A DNA stretch of 64,000 nt from Progne subis subis (GCA_022316685.1 JAKJHU010000075.1:1736001-1800000); one strand, 5' to 3'. Numbered from the stretch's first letter, positions 42,601 through 51,888 are shown. Numbers and translations: made by a program. The notes: generated from the letters alone by a model not told the origin.

Positions 42601-44780
42601 CTCATTAGTTCACACTTCCACAAAGGAAGTTAATGCAGTCTTGATTGGCACCCTCGTTGTCCACAGTTTAAAAACTGGATCAAGTATCCTACTAATATTT
42701 GAATAATAATTATCCAGCTACAATATCAACTCTGTCTTGCCTCTTATTATACATCTTGCTGGTATATGAAAGCACTGTATTAGCCTAAGGGTGGCAAACC
42801 CATTTTACTGTGACGGTTGAATTACCACTTAGGATAATATCTGTGGGCTGCAAGTAATTAGTTATCATGAAAGAGACTAATTTTGCAACCTTGTTAATTG
42901 TTGAATGATTTCTTTTACTCAGCTCAGTACTGTCCCCATGAAGCTTCCATCCCTCTGTTCATACTTTAGCTTTATTTCATACCTAATATGATTAGCTTTA
43001 TTTTTCTAGAGCCATTAATATTCATCTTTTCTTTCTGTCTACCCACTGATCACTTGGGAACTCAAGTGCTCTTTGCAAAGACTCTTTTTGCTCTCAATTG
43101 CACAGAAAAAAATGCAAGCCAGATCTGACATGCCTACAATGATAAATATCCCTTCCATAAGTTCAAACTTGAAGTCAGTGGTAAAGCTGCTAACAAAATT
43201 CAAAAAGCAAAAGGAAACCCTTTCTTTGCATGTGATGGTGATTTTTATTCCTATCACAGAGGCCTATCAGTAGCTTATTTAAGGCACAGCATTGAAACAG
43301 GAGTTCATGTTCTACTCATTTCCTGTAGGGACTTTAAAACCACCTGCAAATCTAAAACTTTAAAAAGAGTTGGCAATACCTTCCTTTTGTTTTTTTAAAT
43401 ATATGCATTCATGCACATACTTTGGGGCAAGTGCACTCCATTACTGTACTCCAAAGTAATCCTCACTTTTCATTAAATTTCAACATTACTAAAGTTACCA
43501 TGACAGCAATCCTTAAACTAATACTTTTTTTAAACCCAGAGTTATTGTAACAATTACCTAATAGTCTGTATTTATTGCCTTCAAATTTTCTTGTCTATCT
43601 ATCCTTGTGATGAATGTATTAACAACTGTTTAAAGTTTATGATTTAGTTAATGATCTTTGTTCAATTCCACAACAAATAAGTACCTGTATAGGTCAAACA
43701 ATACCATGGGAACATTCATTATTCTGTTGTTTGAGTTTTTTAAAGCAAGTAATTGTGAAACCACAATACACAAGTAATTCCAATGATGGCTGGAAGCCCA
43801 AAATTATTTCTACACTTTCATTTTTTAATTGACTAGATTTCAAGTAGATAGTATTGAGGTTGGTTTTTTAGATTATACTATTTACCATTACTGTGATAGC
43901 CCATATAACCACTCACTTCTTTTCTTAGTCCCCACCAACTGCCAATTCCCATAATACTGAAAGCATTCACTCAATGGCGATAAGAAGCTTAATGATAGCA
44001 CAACAGTAACAGCAGCCACAGTACAAAGCTATAAAGATAAGACTTTTTTTTTTTTTAAGGAGAACTACCAAATGAGCCACAGTGAAAGCTCAGCAATAGT
44101 TCAAAAGGGAAAGCGTTGGAAATTAGTTTCCAAAAGGGACATCAGTTGTCTTATTGAGAGCATTTTGTACATTAGTACATCCTTGCTTAAGCAATACATG
44201 TTTTATGTTTTAATGCATAAAACATGTATTGCTTAAGCAAGGATGAGATTATTGTATTTCACAGTGCTTCTGATTAAAAATCAGCACGTCTCTCAGAATG
44301 TATTTTGGTTTTCAATCTAGAAGAGTGAACTACGGATGACTGGAAAACCAGAAAATATAAGAATATGACACAAAAAATTTTCTGACATAACAAAAAGCAA
44401 CAACAAAATTACTAATACTTCACAGTATGACCAAGAAAACCAAAATATTTTTATACACCATGGCTCATAGTTTGTAAAATTCTTTACAAATGAAATTCTT
44501 TACAATTTTGCCCCCATATGAAAGGTAAGGAAACACATTCTGGAAGAAATTACTTCCATACATTTTCTCACTGTAGCACGAGGTGTATAAATGGCATTGG
44601 AAGCAAAGTTAGTGGCAAGAGTAAATGCCAGCTTGCTAGTATTCCTCAAAGCAATCACAAATCTACTCACGATTTATGTGGTCCATATAATAAACTCCAA
44701 TCTGTTGATCGTAAACAGTTTCCCATCCTAAAGGAAGCTCATCACCAACACAGTCAGCAAACGTCAATGGCTTTGTAATC
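564..44780 (-). CDS. WWC3: WWC3-like Hippo-pathway scaffold (KIBRA family), 11 internal exons, partial at both ends
   Basis: Gene-level entry. Spliced coding exons on the minus strand, in transcript order, are 44780-44671, 39840-39637, 36580-36504, 34388-34309, 28263-28134, 22525-22376, 20359-20286, 11428-11186, 8448-8359, 7255-6681 and 684-564. Total is 1854 nt (618 codons), with all phases compatible and no internal stop. The product reads: second WW domain ([19 protein letters not shown], then TQIEDPR), long heptad-like coiled coils, three SSRGSLA repeats, [23 protein letters not shown], then SDSGVFE. Family knowledge: WWC proteins are cytoplasmic and membrane-associated adaptors that bind PPxY partners through WW domains, activate LATS kinases and restrain YAP. 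A C2 domain and an aPKC-binding C-terminus follow, but both lie outside this window. WWC3 is preferred to WWC1 or WWC2 because the [33 protein letters not shown] and VSACLSD segments match my memory of WWC3; no alignment was run. Not seen: the WW1 exon, start codon, stop codon and UTRs. Confidence 0.88.
2622..2693. repeat. T/G-rich low-complexity tract ending in poly-T
   Basis: TTTTG/TTGG-type repeats followed by an uninterrupted run of 18 T (2676-2693). On the opposite strand this is the same A-rich, C-interrupted composition seen at 27030, 40439 and 51827. Confidence 0.85.
3878..3956. repeat. A/C-rich low-complexity tract
   Basis: Degenerate CAAAA / CCAACC repeats with almost no G or T. 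It looks like a decayed A-rich tail or simple repeat. No flanking element is recognisable. Confidence 0.75.
6681..7255 (-). CDS. WWC3: WWC3 exon: SSRGSLA repeats and proline-directed Ser/Thr-rich region
   Basis: The largest visible exon, 575 nt, with acceptor GCCACAG and a strong donor GGAG|GTGAGT. It opens with [13 protein letters not shown], then three tandem copies of SSRGSLA, then [15 protein letters not shown]. Next comes [58 protein letters not shown] and a less conserved acidic tail. In WWC proteins this stretch is the largely disordered linker between the coiled coils and the C2 domain and is heavily phosphorylated. The SP/TP sites fit CDK or MAPK consensus and RRS fits basophilic kinases (family knowledge; sites not tested here). 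The repeats plus [10 protein letters not shown] are the strongest reason for choosing WWC3 among the three paralogues. The final GGA G|GT splits a codon completed in the 121-nt exon. The frame stays open for ten residues into the intron before a stop. Confidence 0.95.
7145..7233 (-). repeat. WWC3: In-frame 21-bp coding repeat (SSRGSLA)x3
   Basis: Three near-identical 21-bp units in the serine-rich exon, visible on the plus strand as repeated gaggccaaggatcc blocks, each coding SSRGSLA. A 21-bp in-frame period permits copy-number change without a frameshift. The same repeated peptide is known in WWC3 homologues, so it is an old feature. Confidence 0.9.
7256..8358 (-). other. WWC3: Intron (1.1 kb)
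   Basis: The shortest intron in the gene. Unremarkable AT-rich sequence; no repeat or open frame that I would support. Confidence 0.85.
8359..8448 (-). CDS. WWC3: WWC3 exon: distal coiled coil
   Basis: A 90-nt exon with acceptor AATTACAG|G and strong donor AAAAG|GTAAGT. The first base completes an Arg codon (AG|G) and the last two (AG) start the codon finished by T in the next exon. It encodes [20 protein letters not shown] followed by TSYLHSQLK, a leucine-rich amphipathic helix. In WWC proteins the [21 protein letters not shown] segment closes the second coiled coil, immediately before the serine-rich linker. It is too short to be found by open-frame length alone and was located by motif and by the phase needed between its neighbours. 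Confidence 0.93.
8449..11185 (-). other. WWC3: Intron (2.7 kb)
   Basis: AT-rich intron. It has a short (AT)n run at 8701-8713. An open frame at 9175-9444 on the plus strand has no recognisable domain. Nothing else of note. Confidence 0.82.
11186..11428 (-). CDS. WWC3: WWC3 exon: central coiled coil with [10 protein letters not shown]
   Basis: A 243-nt exon encoding [59 protein letters not shown] and [20 protein letters not shown], then E and a split Arg. It is rich in E, K, R, Q and L with heptad spacing, so a coiled coil is expected. LDNESWPG followed by [19 protein letters not shown] is a WWC-family signature. The acceptor is TTTTAAAG|A; an in-frame match with the upstream AG sets the start. 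The donor is AG|GTTTGG, which departs from the usual GTRAGT. If it is skipped, the frame continues 29 codons to a stop at 11098, which would truncate the protein before the serine-rich region. Confidence 0.95.
12570..12616. repeat. (TAAG)n microsatellite
   Basis: About eleven tetranucleotide units: two AAAT units, then an uninterrupted TAAG array. It is a plausible length polymorphism. Confidence 0.95.
12980..12992. repeat. Poly-C run (13)
   Basis: Thirteen consecutive C on the plus strand, which is G13 in the WWC3 transcript. A similar 13-base C run occurs at 40480-40492. Confidence 0.95.
17045..17094. repeat. CAAA/CAA simple repeat
   Basis: (ACAA)n then (CAA)n, about 50 bases. Plain low-complexity DNA. 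Confidence 0.9.
18730..18744. repeat. Poly-A run
   Basis: Fifteen A in a row with no recognisable element attached upstream. Confidence 0.85.
20286..20359 (-). CDS. WWC3: WWC3 exon: coiled-coil segment [11 protein letters not shown]
   Basis: A 74-nt exon with acceptor CTGCAAG|TTT and donor AAAAG|GTAATT. It encodes [20 protein letters not shown] and EAKK, plus two bases of an Arg codon completed in the exon at 11428. The VRL(N/S)xQYEEAKxR motif is characteristic of the WWC coiled-coil region and directly precedes the LDNESWPG exon. The start follows phase 0 from the upstream exon ending ...TGE. It is a short exon recognised by motif and frame continuity. Confidence 0.92.
20360..22375 (-). other. 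WWC3: Intron (2.0 kb)
   Basis: AT-rich intron with no repeat, element or supported open frame that I can name. Confidence 0.85.
22376..22525 (-). CDS. WWC3: WWC3 exon: linker between coiled coils ([11 protein letters not shown])
   Basis: A 150-nt exon of 50 whole codons, phase 0 at both ends, so skipping it would preserve frame. It has acceptor CCTTTAG|AGC and donor GAG|GTATGT. It encodes [40 protein letters not shown] and [15 protein letters not shown] continues the helix of the preceding exon, and the rest is serine- and cysteine-rich and probably a flexible linker. The D-A-x-SQT-D/S-I-(T/S)-G element is conserved across WWC paralogues. A 32-bp perfect palindrome sits 52 bases upstream of its 5' end, in the region where a branch point would lie. 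Confidence 0.94.
22577..22608. repeat. 32-bp perfect palindrome
   Basis: The left half CTTTTAAAACAATTTT is followed immediately by its exact reverse complement. There is no spacer and the match ends sharply on both sides. In the WWC3 pre-mRNA it lies 52-83 bases upstream of the 3' splice junction at 22525. Confidence 0.97.
27030..27176. repeat. A/C-rich low-complexity tract
   Basis: About 147 bases of A runs interrupted by C, CC and CCCC, with CAA and CAAA units. It has almost no T, and only three or four G. The apparent hydrophobic open frames on the minus strand are translations of this tract, not genes. Confidence 0.93.
28134..28263 (-). CDS. WWC3: WWC3 exon: coiled coil ([18 protein letters not shown])
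   Basis: A 130-nt exon with acceptor TCAACAG|G and donor CAG|GTAAAA. The first base completes GA|G (Glu). It encodes [40 protein letters not shown] and LMQ, ending in phase 0. The LxEAxAIxxELxxIKKAIxxGEKExQDLMQSLAKL block is among the best conserved of WWC coiled coils, and SLAKL indeed opens the next exon. It was identified by motif and exact phase; the surrounding sequence is noncoding. Confidence 0.94.
32028..32045. repeat. Poly-A run
   Basis: Eighteen A in a row. Upstream sequence shows no known retroelement. Confidence 0.85.
32761..32844. repeat. Two-copy tandem duplication, 45-bp period
   Basis: TATCATAAACTACCAATTCC at 32761 recurs as TATCATACACTACCAATTCC at 32806. Both are followed by CCC, an A-rich spacer and CCTCTAAA. 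The two copies differ at a few bases, so the duplication is not recent. Confidence 0.9.
33001..33017. repeat. Poly-A run
   Basis: Seventeen A, followed by CCCAACAAACGC. Low complexity only. Confidence 0.85.
34309..34388 (-). CDS. WWC3: WWC3 exon: first coiled coil ([13 protein letters not shown])
   Basis: An 80-nt exon with acceptor TATTCAG|CTT and strong donor GA|GTAAGT. It starts in phase 0 and encodes [20 protein letters not shown] then GVETLQ, with GA left for the Glu completed at 28263. The (L/V)xxLKRELxQMKQELxYKExGxETLQxID motif is diagnostic of WWC1-3. It forms a continuous helix with the exons on both sides. Confidence 0.95.
34389..36503 (-). other. WWC3: Intron (2.1 kb)
   Basis: AT-rich intron. 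It has a C/T-rich tract at 36440-36461 close to the upstream exon's donor side. Open frames at 34779-35105 show no known domain. Confidence 0.82.
36504..36580 (-). CDS. WWC3: WWC3 exon: [18 protein letters not shown]
   Basis: A 77-nt exon with acceptor CTGTTTAG|CA and strong donor AGA|GTGAGT. Two bases complete a Ser codon split from the previous exon. It then encodes [20 protein letters not shown] and SRRDR, ending in phase 0. The S-x-TKYDPxxIKAEI block is conserved in all WWC proteins at the start of the RLKREL coiled coil. It is too short to detect by open-frame length and was found by motif. Confidence 0.94.
37350..37367. repeat. Poly-T run
   Basis: Eighteen T on the plus strand (A in the WWC3 transcript). 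Confidence 0.85.
37626..37703. repeat. Short degenerate direct/inverted repeats
   Basis: TATTCTACTTGTATT-like units occur twice with an ACAAGTATA inverted copy between them, in a very AT-rich stretch. It could be a local duplication or hairpin-forming DNA. Confidence 0.7.
39637..39840 (-). CDS. WWC3: WWC3 exon: end of WW2 and start of coiled coil
   Basis: A 204-nt exon with acceptor TCTCCTTAG|AG and strong donor AGTT|GTGAGT. AG completes a Gln codon. It then encodes [60 protein letters not shown] and DSRSYAS. TQIEDPR is the C-terminal strand and tail of the second WW domain, with Ile in place of the usual second Trp. That substitution is typical of WW2 in this family and suggests WW2 is not an independent canonical PPxY binder. 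The rest is a highly charged helix beginning the coiled coil. Family conservation and phase are both clear. Confidence 0.96.
40439..40551. repeat. A/C-rich tract with C13 run
   Basis: CAAAA repeats, C13 at 40480-40492, A runs, then CCAACCAACC and (CAA)n. Composition matches the tracts at 3878, 27030 and 51827. Confidence 0.93.
41840..41857. repeat. Poly-A run
   Basis: About eighteen A. No attached element recognised. Confidence 0.85.
44044..44056. repeat. Poly-T run
   Basis: Thirteen T, about 120 bases left of the long inverted repeat. Confidence 0.8.
44178..44245. repeat. 30-bp perfect inverted repeat with 8-base loop
   Basis: The left arm 44178-44207 begins CATCCTTGCTTAAGCAATAC. The right arm 44216-44245 is its exact reverse complement over all 30 bases, ending GCTTAAGCAAGGATG. 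The 8-base loop is TTTTAATG. Pairing stops at both outer ends (A opposite A). As RNA it would fold into one uninterrupted 30-bp stem. It lies in the intron between the WW2 exon and the first coiled-coil exon, about 430 bases from the WW2 exon's donor. Confidence 0.97.
44671..44780 (-). CDS. WWC3: WWC3 exon: second WW domain (most 5' exon visible)
   Basis: A 110-nt exon with acceptor TTTTTACAG|G and strong donor AATC|GTGAGT. The first base completes an Arg codon from the upstream exon. It encodes [20 protein letters not shown] and [16 protein letters not shown], then C of a split Gln. [11 protein letters not shown] is the linker between WW1 and WW2 in WWC proteins; LPLGWE...GVYYMDHIN is the body of WW2, with the first Trp and the Tyr-Tyr pair present. 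In family members this is usually exon 2, so exon 1 (start codon and WW1) is expected further 5' on the minus strand. I did not find it within the next 19 kb. Confidence 0.95.
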
Positions 44781-45571
44781 CTGTAAAAATAAAAATAGTA
44801 CAAATAAATACAAAATATGCAGAGTCTACAATGCAATGAATGTTATTACATGTTTTGAAGATACCTTTGCCAGTTGATCAAAAACTGGTTATGCTGCTTA
44901 GGAATGTGCTGATAATTACAAACATACCATTTCAAAATAAATTTCCATTTAAATATGCTGACAGATACTCCCCAAACAGGTAAGACAAGCTTCTCCCCTC
45001 TAGTTTCTATGTATTACAATTTAATTATAATGGCATGCAGTCCTGCCAGTTCCTCTCCTATACTGCAAAGAACACAAATGTGAAACTGGAGTTCAACGCT
45101 GCTGAAACTACTAGAAGCTTTATAGGTCTTAACTTCTTTCTGGAGACAATGTAGCATAATTGCTTGTCTTAAAAAAGAAAATAATATAAAATTCAAGACA
45201 GCACTCTATAACAGACTTCTTTTCAATTATACATTTTCAACTATTAATGATATTCTCTTGGTCCAGACATATCCAAATTACTTCCTTTCCCTCAAAAAAA
45301 AGAGAGACAAATAAATGTCTCTGAAAAATTCTGAAGCAATTAGAGCAGAAATAGTAATTAATAAGTAACAGCATTACTATCTAGCAGCTTAAAATATCAC
45401 AGTCCTTGTTAGACAAAGTCTTAATATATCAGCGGGTAATAAAAAACTGAAACAGCCATGTCAGTGTTGACAGAACATTGAAAGTACTGGGTTCCATATT
45501 ATACAGACAGACTTTAAATCAACACTGCTCTAGAACAGCAAGGTAAGTAAAAAAAAAAATAGGAATAAATG

Positions 45572-45586
45572 ATATATATATATATA
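45572..45586. repeat. (AT)n run
   Basis: About seven AT units, shortly after an A10 run at 45550. Confidence 0.85.
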
Positions 45587-48500
45587 AGCTTTTACACTCA
45601 GTCTTATCATGTTTATTACCCAAATATTCATTCTAATCTTTATTTAACCGCTAGGATAGTGTTTTCCTCTAAAAACTGTCTCTAAATTCATTTACTGAAA
45701 AGCTACTAATAAAGTTATTTCAATTACACATGGGATATAGATATAACACCTTCCTCACATATTAGTTGAGGCACTTCTAATACCTAGAAGGATGACAACT
45801 TTGCAAACACTAAACACATGCATTAATGTGTTTAGGGACTGACTTAAGTTAAGCGTACTCTTTTGTATAATACTGTTTGTTGTATTTCCATTAGTATGTT
45901 CTAATACCCAATTAATGTTTTCTGACACCAGATTTGGTCTATGATTACAAATACAGTGCTGAATGGAGAGACCATTAGAAATCATAATTGCCCTTCATCT
46001 GATAACACTTGCACAACACAGTAACTTTGTCTGAAATAAAGTATGTCTGTCTTTGACCTTGGAAGTCCTTTCTCACCACAAAATAAAACCAACCAGAACA
46101 ATCCAGTGGGGTAAAGACTTCAAATGATGGAAACACTTCTGCACCTACATTCTAGCTAGTCCAAAGGTGCAGTAAGCACACCATTCAACCACTACCAAAG
46201 AACACAAAACTTTGCACACAGCAAACAGAAAGACTGTATTTACCTGCTTCCTGAAACTAGTTTAAAGTGATTGAGATTACAATGTTCAAAAGTAACTTTA
46301 GTAAAATAAAAAAATATATCCTTACTAGTTACAATGTCACATTTCAACAGGTCTGCACAACAGCAGAAAGATCAAGCTGTTCAGATCAATTAATAGCTTG
46401 ATCCTATTTGGTTGATTCTCCAACAATTATAAACAGTTCAACAAAAAGATGTACATAAACTTGTGCTCCACTATTTAAAGTAAAAAAAATTCCATTACTG
46501 ACAAATATGTACTTTACATCATGTATTCATGAAAATCCAAAGATGCTGTATTCAAGAAAGAAAATGTTACTAGGAACTGACATATGCATTCTCAGTAATT
46601 CATCTAGCAGTCAGGCAGACCAGATATTGCCAAAACACTCCTGATCTCCTTGGAATTCAGTCAAATATTAAACATACAAAGTGCAGCATTTTTTCTTAAA
46701 CTCCCATGGTCTTGCTCTGAAGACATCATGTTTACAATTTCTCAAAGCAGTCTAGACATCAGCTCCTAAATTACCGCACTATAGAGAAGATTTTCTTTGG
46801 AATGAGTTATGAGACTTGCTTGCCTGTTACGCAAACATACCCTCATCCTTTATTCATAAATAAAACCTGTACATGATAATCTAACTTTTCACACTACAAA
46901 ATCTTTAATTCAATGCTCTCTGTGATCCCATCAGGACTCAGACTTGCAGGACAACGACAATGTTCACTGTTTGGAAAAGGGAGACTGAAGAAAACCAATG
47001 CATCTGGTCTAACCAGTTTTCATTACAGTGTTATAAAAGCATGTGTGAACAGTTTAATTAATGGTTTTGAAGGGAAATTTGTAGGAAAAAAACCCCAACA
47101 CATAAAAAGCTGTCTTCCAGATAGTCAGACCATTATTAAGTTGATGTTGCTCATTTTAAACTATAATCAAAGTTGCTCCAAACTGGATTTCCTTCACACA
47201 AAGCATTATGTCAGATTGACTCAATTCAGTCACATTTACACCTATGACATGAAACAAGCCAAAGACACGAAACTAAGAATTGGAAGTTTCTGCCTCTGTT
47301 TTGCACTGCTTTGACTAAGTGAACTGAAAAAAATACCTTCCTGGTTTAACCAGCACAACTCTGAGGACAAGATTAGTTCCTTGCCAGTTAAGGAAACTAG
47401 GTTTTTTCAGAATAACAAAGACAAAATGGAACAGGTGCAGATACCTACACTGGAGGTCAGCCACAAATTACAGCAGTCAACTGCTGAAATTAAGTATCCT
47501 CTGGAAATACTGCTTTACCGTCTGGGTTGGTTTTTAATTTGCTTAAATTCTATAAAACAGAACAGATCTTTTCTACTTTGTTTTTAAATAAAGAATTGTA
47601 CAAGGTACAACTACATCTGTTAAAACATTTCAAAGTATTGAAATAAAGACAAAAAACTTTTCAAAGCATTATAAAGACAGAGGCACAACAAAAATGCTGC
47701 CATCTTTGATTTAACAAAAAACAGGGCTGTCCCAAACTCTGCTATTCACAGTAAAGAAAGACTAAGGCATTTATCTGTGATCTTGGTAGTAAGCAATAAC
47801 TAACACACTCACCCATGATCACCTCCTGTTTCCCCCAAAACAACTGGCAGACACTAACAAGAAGATTCTGAACTTTCAGCTGAAGATGAAAATCCTCTGG
47901 GATCAGTTTACAGCATTAACTCAGCATTAACCTACCTACAGGTCAGGTATGAGTAACAATTGTCCATGGGGGCCAATTCTGCACAGATCAAAAAAATCAA
48001 CCTTAACATCAGATTAACTGACTTTATCTTTTCCGAAAGGATGAAGGCACCCAATTAGTCCTTAGGCACCCACCCTTTTGTGACTCTGAAACCTTTCAGA
48101 AGCAAATACAGAATCACATAAAAGAGTTTCCATAATCCAAATGCAGCATATCAAACCCACAGAAATATCTTTCAGCAATGTCATGCACCTCGGATCTGTC
48201 CCTTCTAACTCTGCCCAAATTATATGTTTCTATTAAGGAGAAACAAAAGTCTCATATTTGCACGCAATCCAACAGACACATCTGAAAAACCAAGTTTTAT
48301 TCACATTTTCTCTGCATTAATTACCAAGCTGAACAGTTAGAATACAGAAATTAAACTGTAAAATAAAACCAAACAAGTGACTAAAGTAAGTTCTTTCTCC
48401 TCTTTGCATACTTATTTCATATCTTTATCCACTAGGACACAAAGAAGGCTGCCAGAACACTATATTACAGCTTTCTGAATATGCAGCAGCAAAACAAGTA

Positions 48501-49844
48501 TTTCTTGAATGCATCAGTTCATGGCAGGGACTGGATGGGTAGAAGAAAAGACATTAAAAGATAATGGTTAATACCATTTTAGATAATTTACTTCAAAAGT
48601 GCTTTCAGCTTCAGATACATTGTTAACAGCATCTAATTTCAACATCCCCTTTCTCCCTCCAAAAAAACTCACAGAAAAACCTTAGCCTTTAAATAATAAA
48701 GAAAAGCTTCTTGGTCCAAAGACATACTTCACATCTCCAAAGCACAGTTTCACAGACAGAGTAGGGCAATTTCATTGTCATAGACCTTCAAAACCAGAAT
48801 CAGACTACTAAAAACACATGGTTTTGGAAAATATCAGATAAGATCCTCAGTCTTCCCATGGCCCTGATGCCACATTAGAGGGCCCTGGCTGCTTGAAGTT
48901 CCTAGGTCTAATTGAGTAAAACTTCCCCTGGGAGGAACCAAATAAAGACAAATAGAGCCTGTTTTTCCAAGATCTTGAACAGGAAATCGAAAAGGTGTTC
49001 CAAACTAGTCGCCCTCCTTTAAATAATGCCTAGACACCTAAATTACATGCAGGGTCATCCCACCTTTCAAAGTGGGCCTGAATTAAGAGGAAAGCACTAA
49101 CCATGAGGGCTAATTATGAAAAAGAACCACTAAGTTCTGAACTGTCTCTGTAGGAGACAGAGAGAAGAATGCAATAGCAGCTGTCAACAGTGTTTTCGAA
49201 TTTGTTTCTGATTTTGGTCAGGTCCTATGGCAGCAAAAAATATCTAATAAAATTTGATACACCTCCACAACTAACTAGGAGAAAAATTTCCTTAAACCTG
49301 AACTCAGTCTGAATTATCATCTAATGGGATAGATGATTTTGCCTGACAAATGCAGATACAGAAACTGTATTACTAATTTACTAGGAAACTGGATTAATTC
49401 ACATTAGAGATCTGAAGAACACCATGCAATTTAAAAATGAGTAATAGAACAACCAGAAAAGAATTAGCAATCTGATAAATCTAGCAATAGTTTATCCAAG
49501 TATTACGCCAAGTACATTGCTGAAATGTCACAAGGCAAGAAAGAGAAAAGGCAAAATGAGAAATCATGCACACCCTTTAAGCTTTCAATGTTCTTTTCTT
49601 ATCTCCTTTCAAATGTGAATTTATGTTATGTAGATTGTTATAAAGTTCAACTAACCCTCTTGTTTTGTACCATGGCTCTTATTCCCTTCAACTGCACAGA
49701 GAAAAAAAACAACAACAAAAAAATCCCAAACAAATCAAACCAAGAAACTGAGAAGGAAGAGAACATTATTTTTTTGCTGTTTCACGGACACTGGTAAGAA
49801 GAGCTGCTCACACTGAGGGGGAGAATGGGAGGATTGTTATTATA

Positions 49845-50110
49845 TTGTTTTTAAAAGTCCCACTGCAGTGCTGGAGGGACTTCTTCAACATCTCCCACCA
49901 CCACAGCTCTGGTGTGGGCAGCAAGATCGTCTCTGTGAGACACAGAGGGGTCCGCAGCCACTGCTGCGCCACGACCCGAGCGGGGCAGGGACACGCTAGG
50001 CACACAGTGCCCAGCTGCCCAGGGAAGCAGCTTCCTCCAGAGGGCAGAAAGAGGCACCAGCCAGAGCCACGCAGCCCCACCCTGGGCAGCACACGCCACT
50101 CAGGCAGTAA
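49845..50110. other. GC-rich patch with clustered CpG in the 5' intron
   Basis: It stands out from AT-rich, CpG-poor surroundings. Within 49921-50100 I count about nine CpGs, most of them between 49927 and 50005. Open frames run through it on both strands, as expected for GC-rich DNA, and none shows a recognisable domain. It could be a small CpG island or alternative promoter, an old retrocopy, or a GC-rich repeat remnant. I cannot choose from the sequence alone. Confidence 0.5.
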
Positions 50111-51633
50111 ATGCCACCATGAACTCCAGATCCACTGCTACGGCACTCTGGAGTACCCTGTGCTTTTCCTCCTCATCTGTCCTCCATCCACTTGGTTCTC
50201 TGCAAGCAGCCAAATCATAAAAATGAACTGGATTTTGAAATAAAGTTTGGCAAATTACATACCAACTGCTTAGTCAAAAATACAACGAAGTTCACCAAAC
50301 CCTACGTATCTTGAAAAGATACAAGTTTCCTTTAACCTTCTTCTTAATCAAATGTATGTATCTTTATTTTACTACGTGATTTAACCTCAGACTCCGAATA
50401 AAGTAATTCACTGAACACCTACTCAATTCTTCATTAAAATAAATCCACAATATGGATAGTCAGACTGAAACTTACATAAATGAAATTCTGTGCTCAGGAT
50501 AAAGATTTAAAGAAAGTAACGTGTGTTCAGTCATTGCTGGGATACATTTCCCTTGGAAAAAAAAAATGGTACCCTGCAGCAAGGAAATACAGCACCAACT
50601 CTTCCAAAGGTCACTTGAAATTCAGTCTTTTTCTGACCAAAATGTATTTTGCATTTACTTATGCTGTTATTATTATTATATTGCATTGTTTTCTTTTTTT
50701 TCCTCAACAAATAAGCTGATGAGAGTGCTAATACTCTCCAATCAGTGTATTTGATTTTGTGATGCAAAATGTATGTAAAGCTACACAGCTAAGAGAAAAC
50801 CTACGTGATTTATTGACTTACAAAAAGTAATAGTAACCTACGTTTTCTATAAATGCCTTTAAGAAATGTACCCAAGGACACCCTCTTATCTTTCACTATC
50901 CTAGAAACAATAAACCTTTACTAACAAGCAACAATAGACAAATAACATACTTTTGTTTTTTACCCTTTGTCATAATCCCCCAAACCAAAACAGCTGAAAA
51001 ATACTGGCTTAGTATGTTGAAACATAAAATGCTATGTCCAATTGCAGCTCTCACGTAACTTGTCTGGCTGTTCAGGAACTGCTGAAACAGTTCCACATAA
51101 GCAGCCAAGTCTTCCAGCAGCTATCCATTTCTTAACAGCAGCTATGATCCATATCCAAAGTCAGAACACAAATATTGTGGGAAATTCTTGCTGAAAATAT
51201 TTCATGTACATGATGAAAATGCCTTTCTCAAAAATCACAGCCAGGTTAAAAGTCAGTGCTTTTAAGAAAACTATTTTTGTGCCTGCAATTTATTGTGGTT
51301 TTTTACAGAGAATAAACAGTAAAAAAATGGGCAGAGGGGTTAAGTAGGACTATCCATGAATGCTTTAAAACTTATTTAGTTTGTGTACGTATAGATAGCC
51401 CCAAGTGACCAGTAAATGTACAAAGCCACCAGCCAAATACTAAGATTAGCAGTGGGACAAAGACAATTGCTAGAGGATCTGGCTGAAGCAAAGCAGAGTG
51501 GACAGCAGATGACTTGACAGCTAGAGCAGAAAAGAGACAAAATTACATATGGCAGCTGGGTATAAACTGTAAGAGGAAAACAGCCGGGATGTGTGGCCAA
51601 TAAGACAGCTAAGGAGGGGAAATTAGGAGACTA

Positions 51634-51706
51634 CTTCAAATTGCACCTTCAAACTGATCCCAAAATTGTTTTCAAACTGATTTCAAATTGCACCTTCCAA
51701 TTGAAT
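51634..51706. repeat. Two-copy imperfect duplication, about 47-bp period
   Basis: TTCAAATTGCACCTTC occurs at about 51635 and again at about 51682. TTCAAACTGAT is also repeated between them. A small local duplication. Confidence 0.8.
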
Positions 51707-51826
51707 ATGCTCTTGGCTAGAAAGAGTAACATGCAAAACATTTACAACTTTTCTTTTGCCAGTGCTACTCAAAATTCCTAAATATTTACAAGATCTTCTA
51801 GATTACTTCTGTAATGTGTGAGACTC

Positions 51827-51888
51827 AAAAAAAAAACCAAAAAAAAAAAAAAAAAAACCAAAAACAAACAAGCAAAAAAACCCCCCAA
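51827..51888. repeat. A/C-rich low-complexity tract
   Basis: A10, A18 and C6 runs with CAAA units. The minus-strand Phe-rich open frame across it is an artefact of composition. Confidence 0.92.

Larger units (their letters stand above)
39841..44670 (-). other. WWC3: Intron (4.8 kb)
   Basis: Contains an A/C-rich tract with a 13-base C run (40439-40551), an A run (41840-41857), a T run (44044-44056) and the 30-bp perfect inverted repeat (44178-44245). A 121-codon plus-strand frame at 41708-42073 is read through the A run and is not supported. Confidence 0.82.

Noticed and set aside
46370..46403. 9-bp inverted repeat GATCAAGCT ... AGCTTGATC
   Set aside because: Too short to separate from chance, and no accompanying element.
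46913..47314. 133-codon plus-strand open frame
   Set aside because: No domain and no homology I can recall; AT-rich intronic context.
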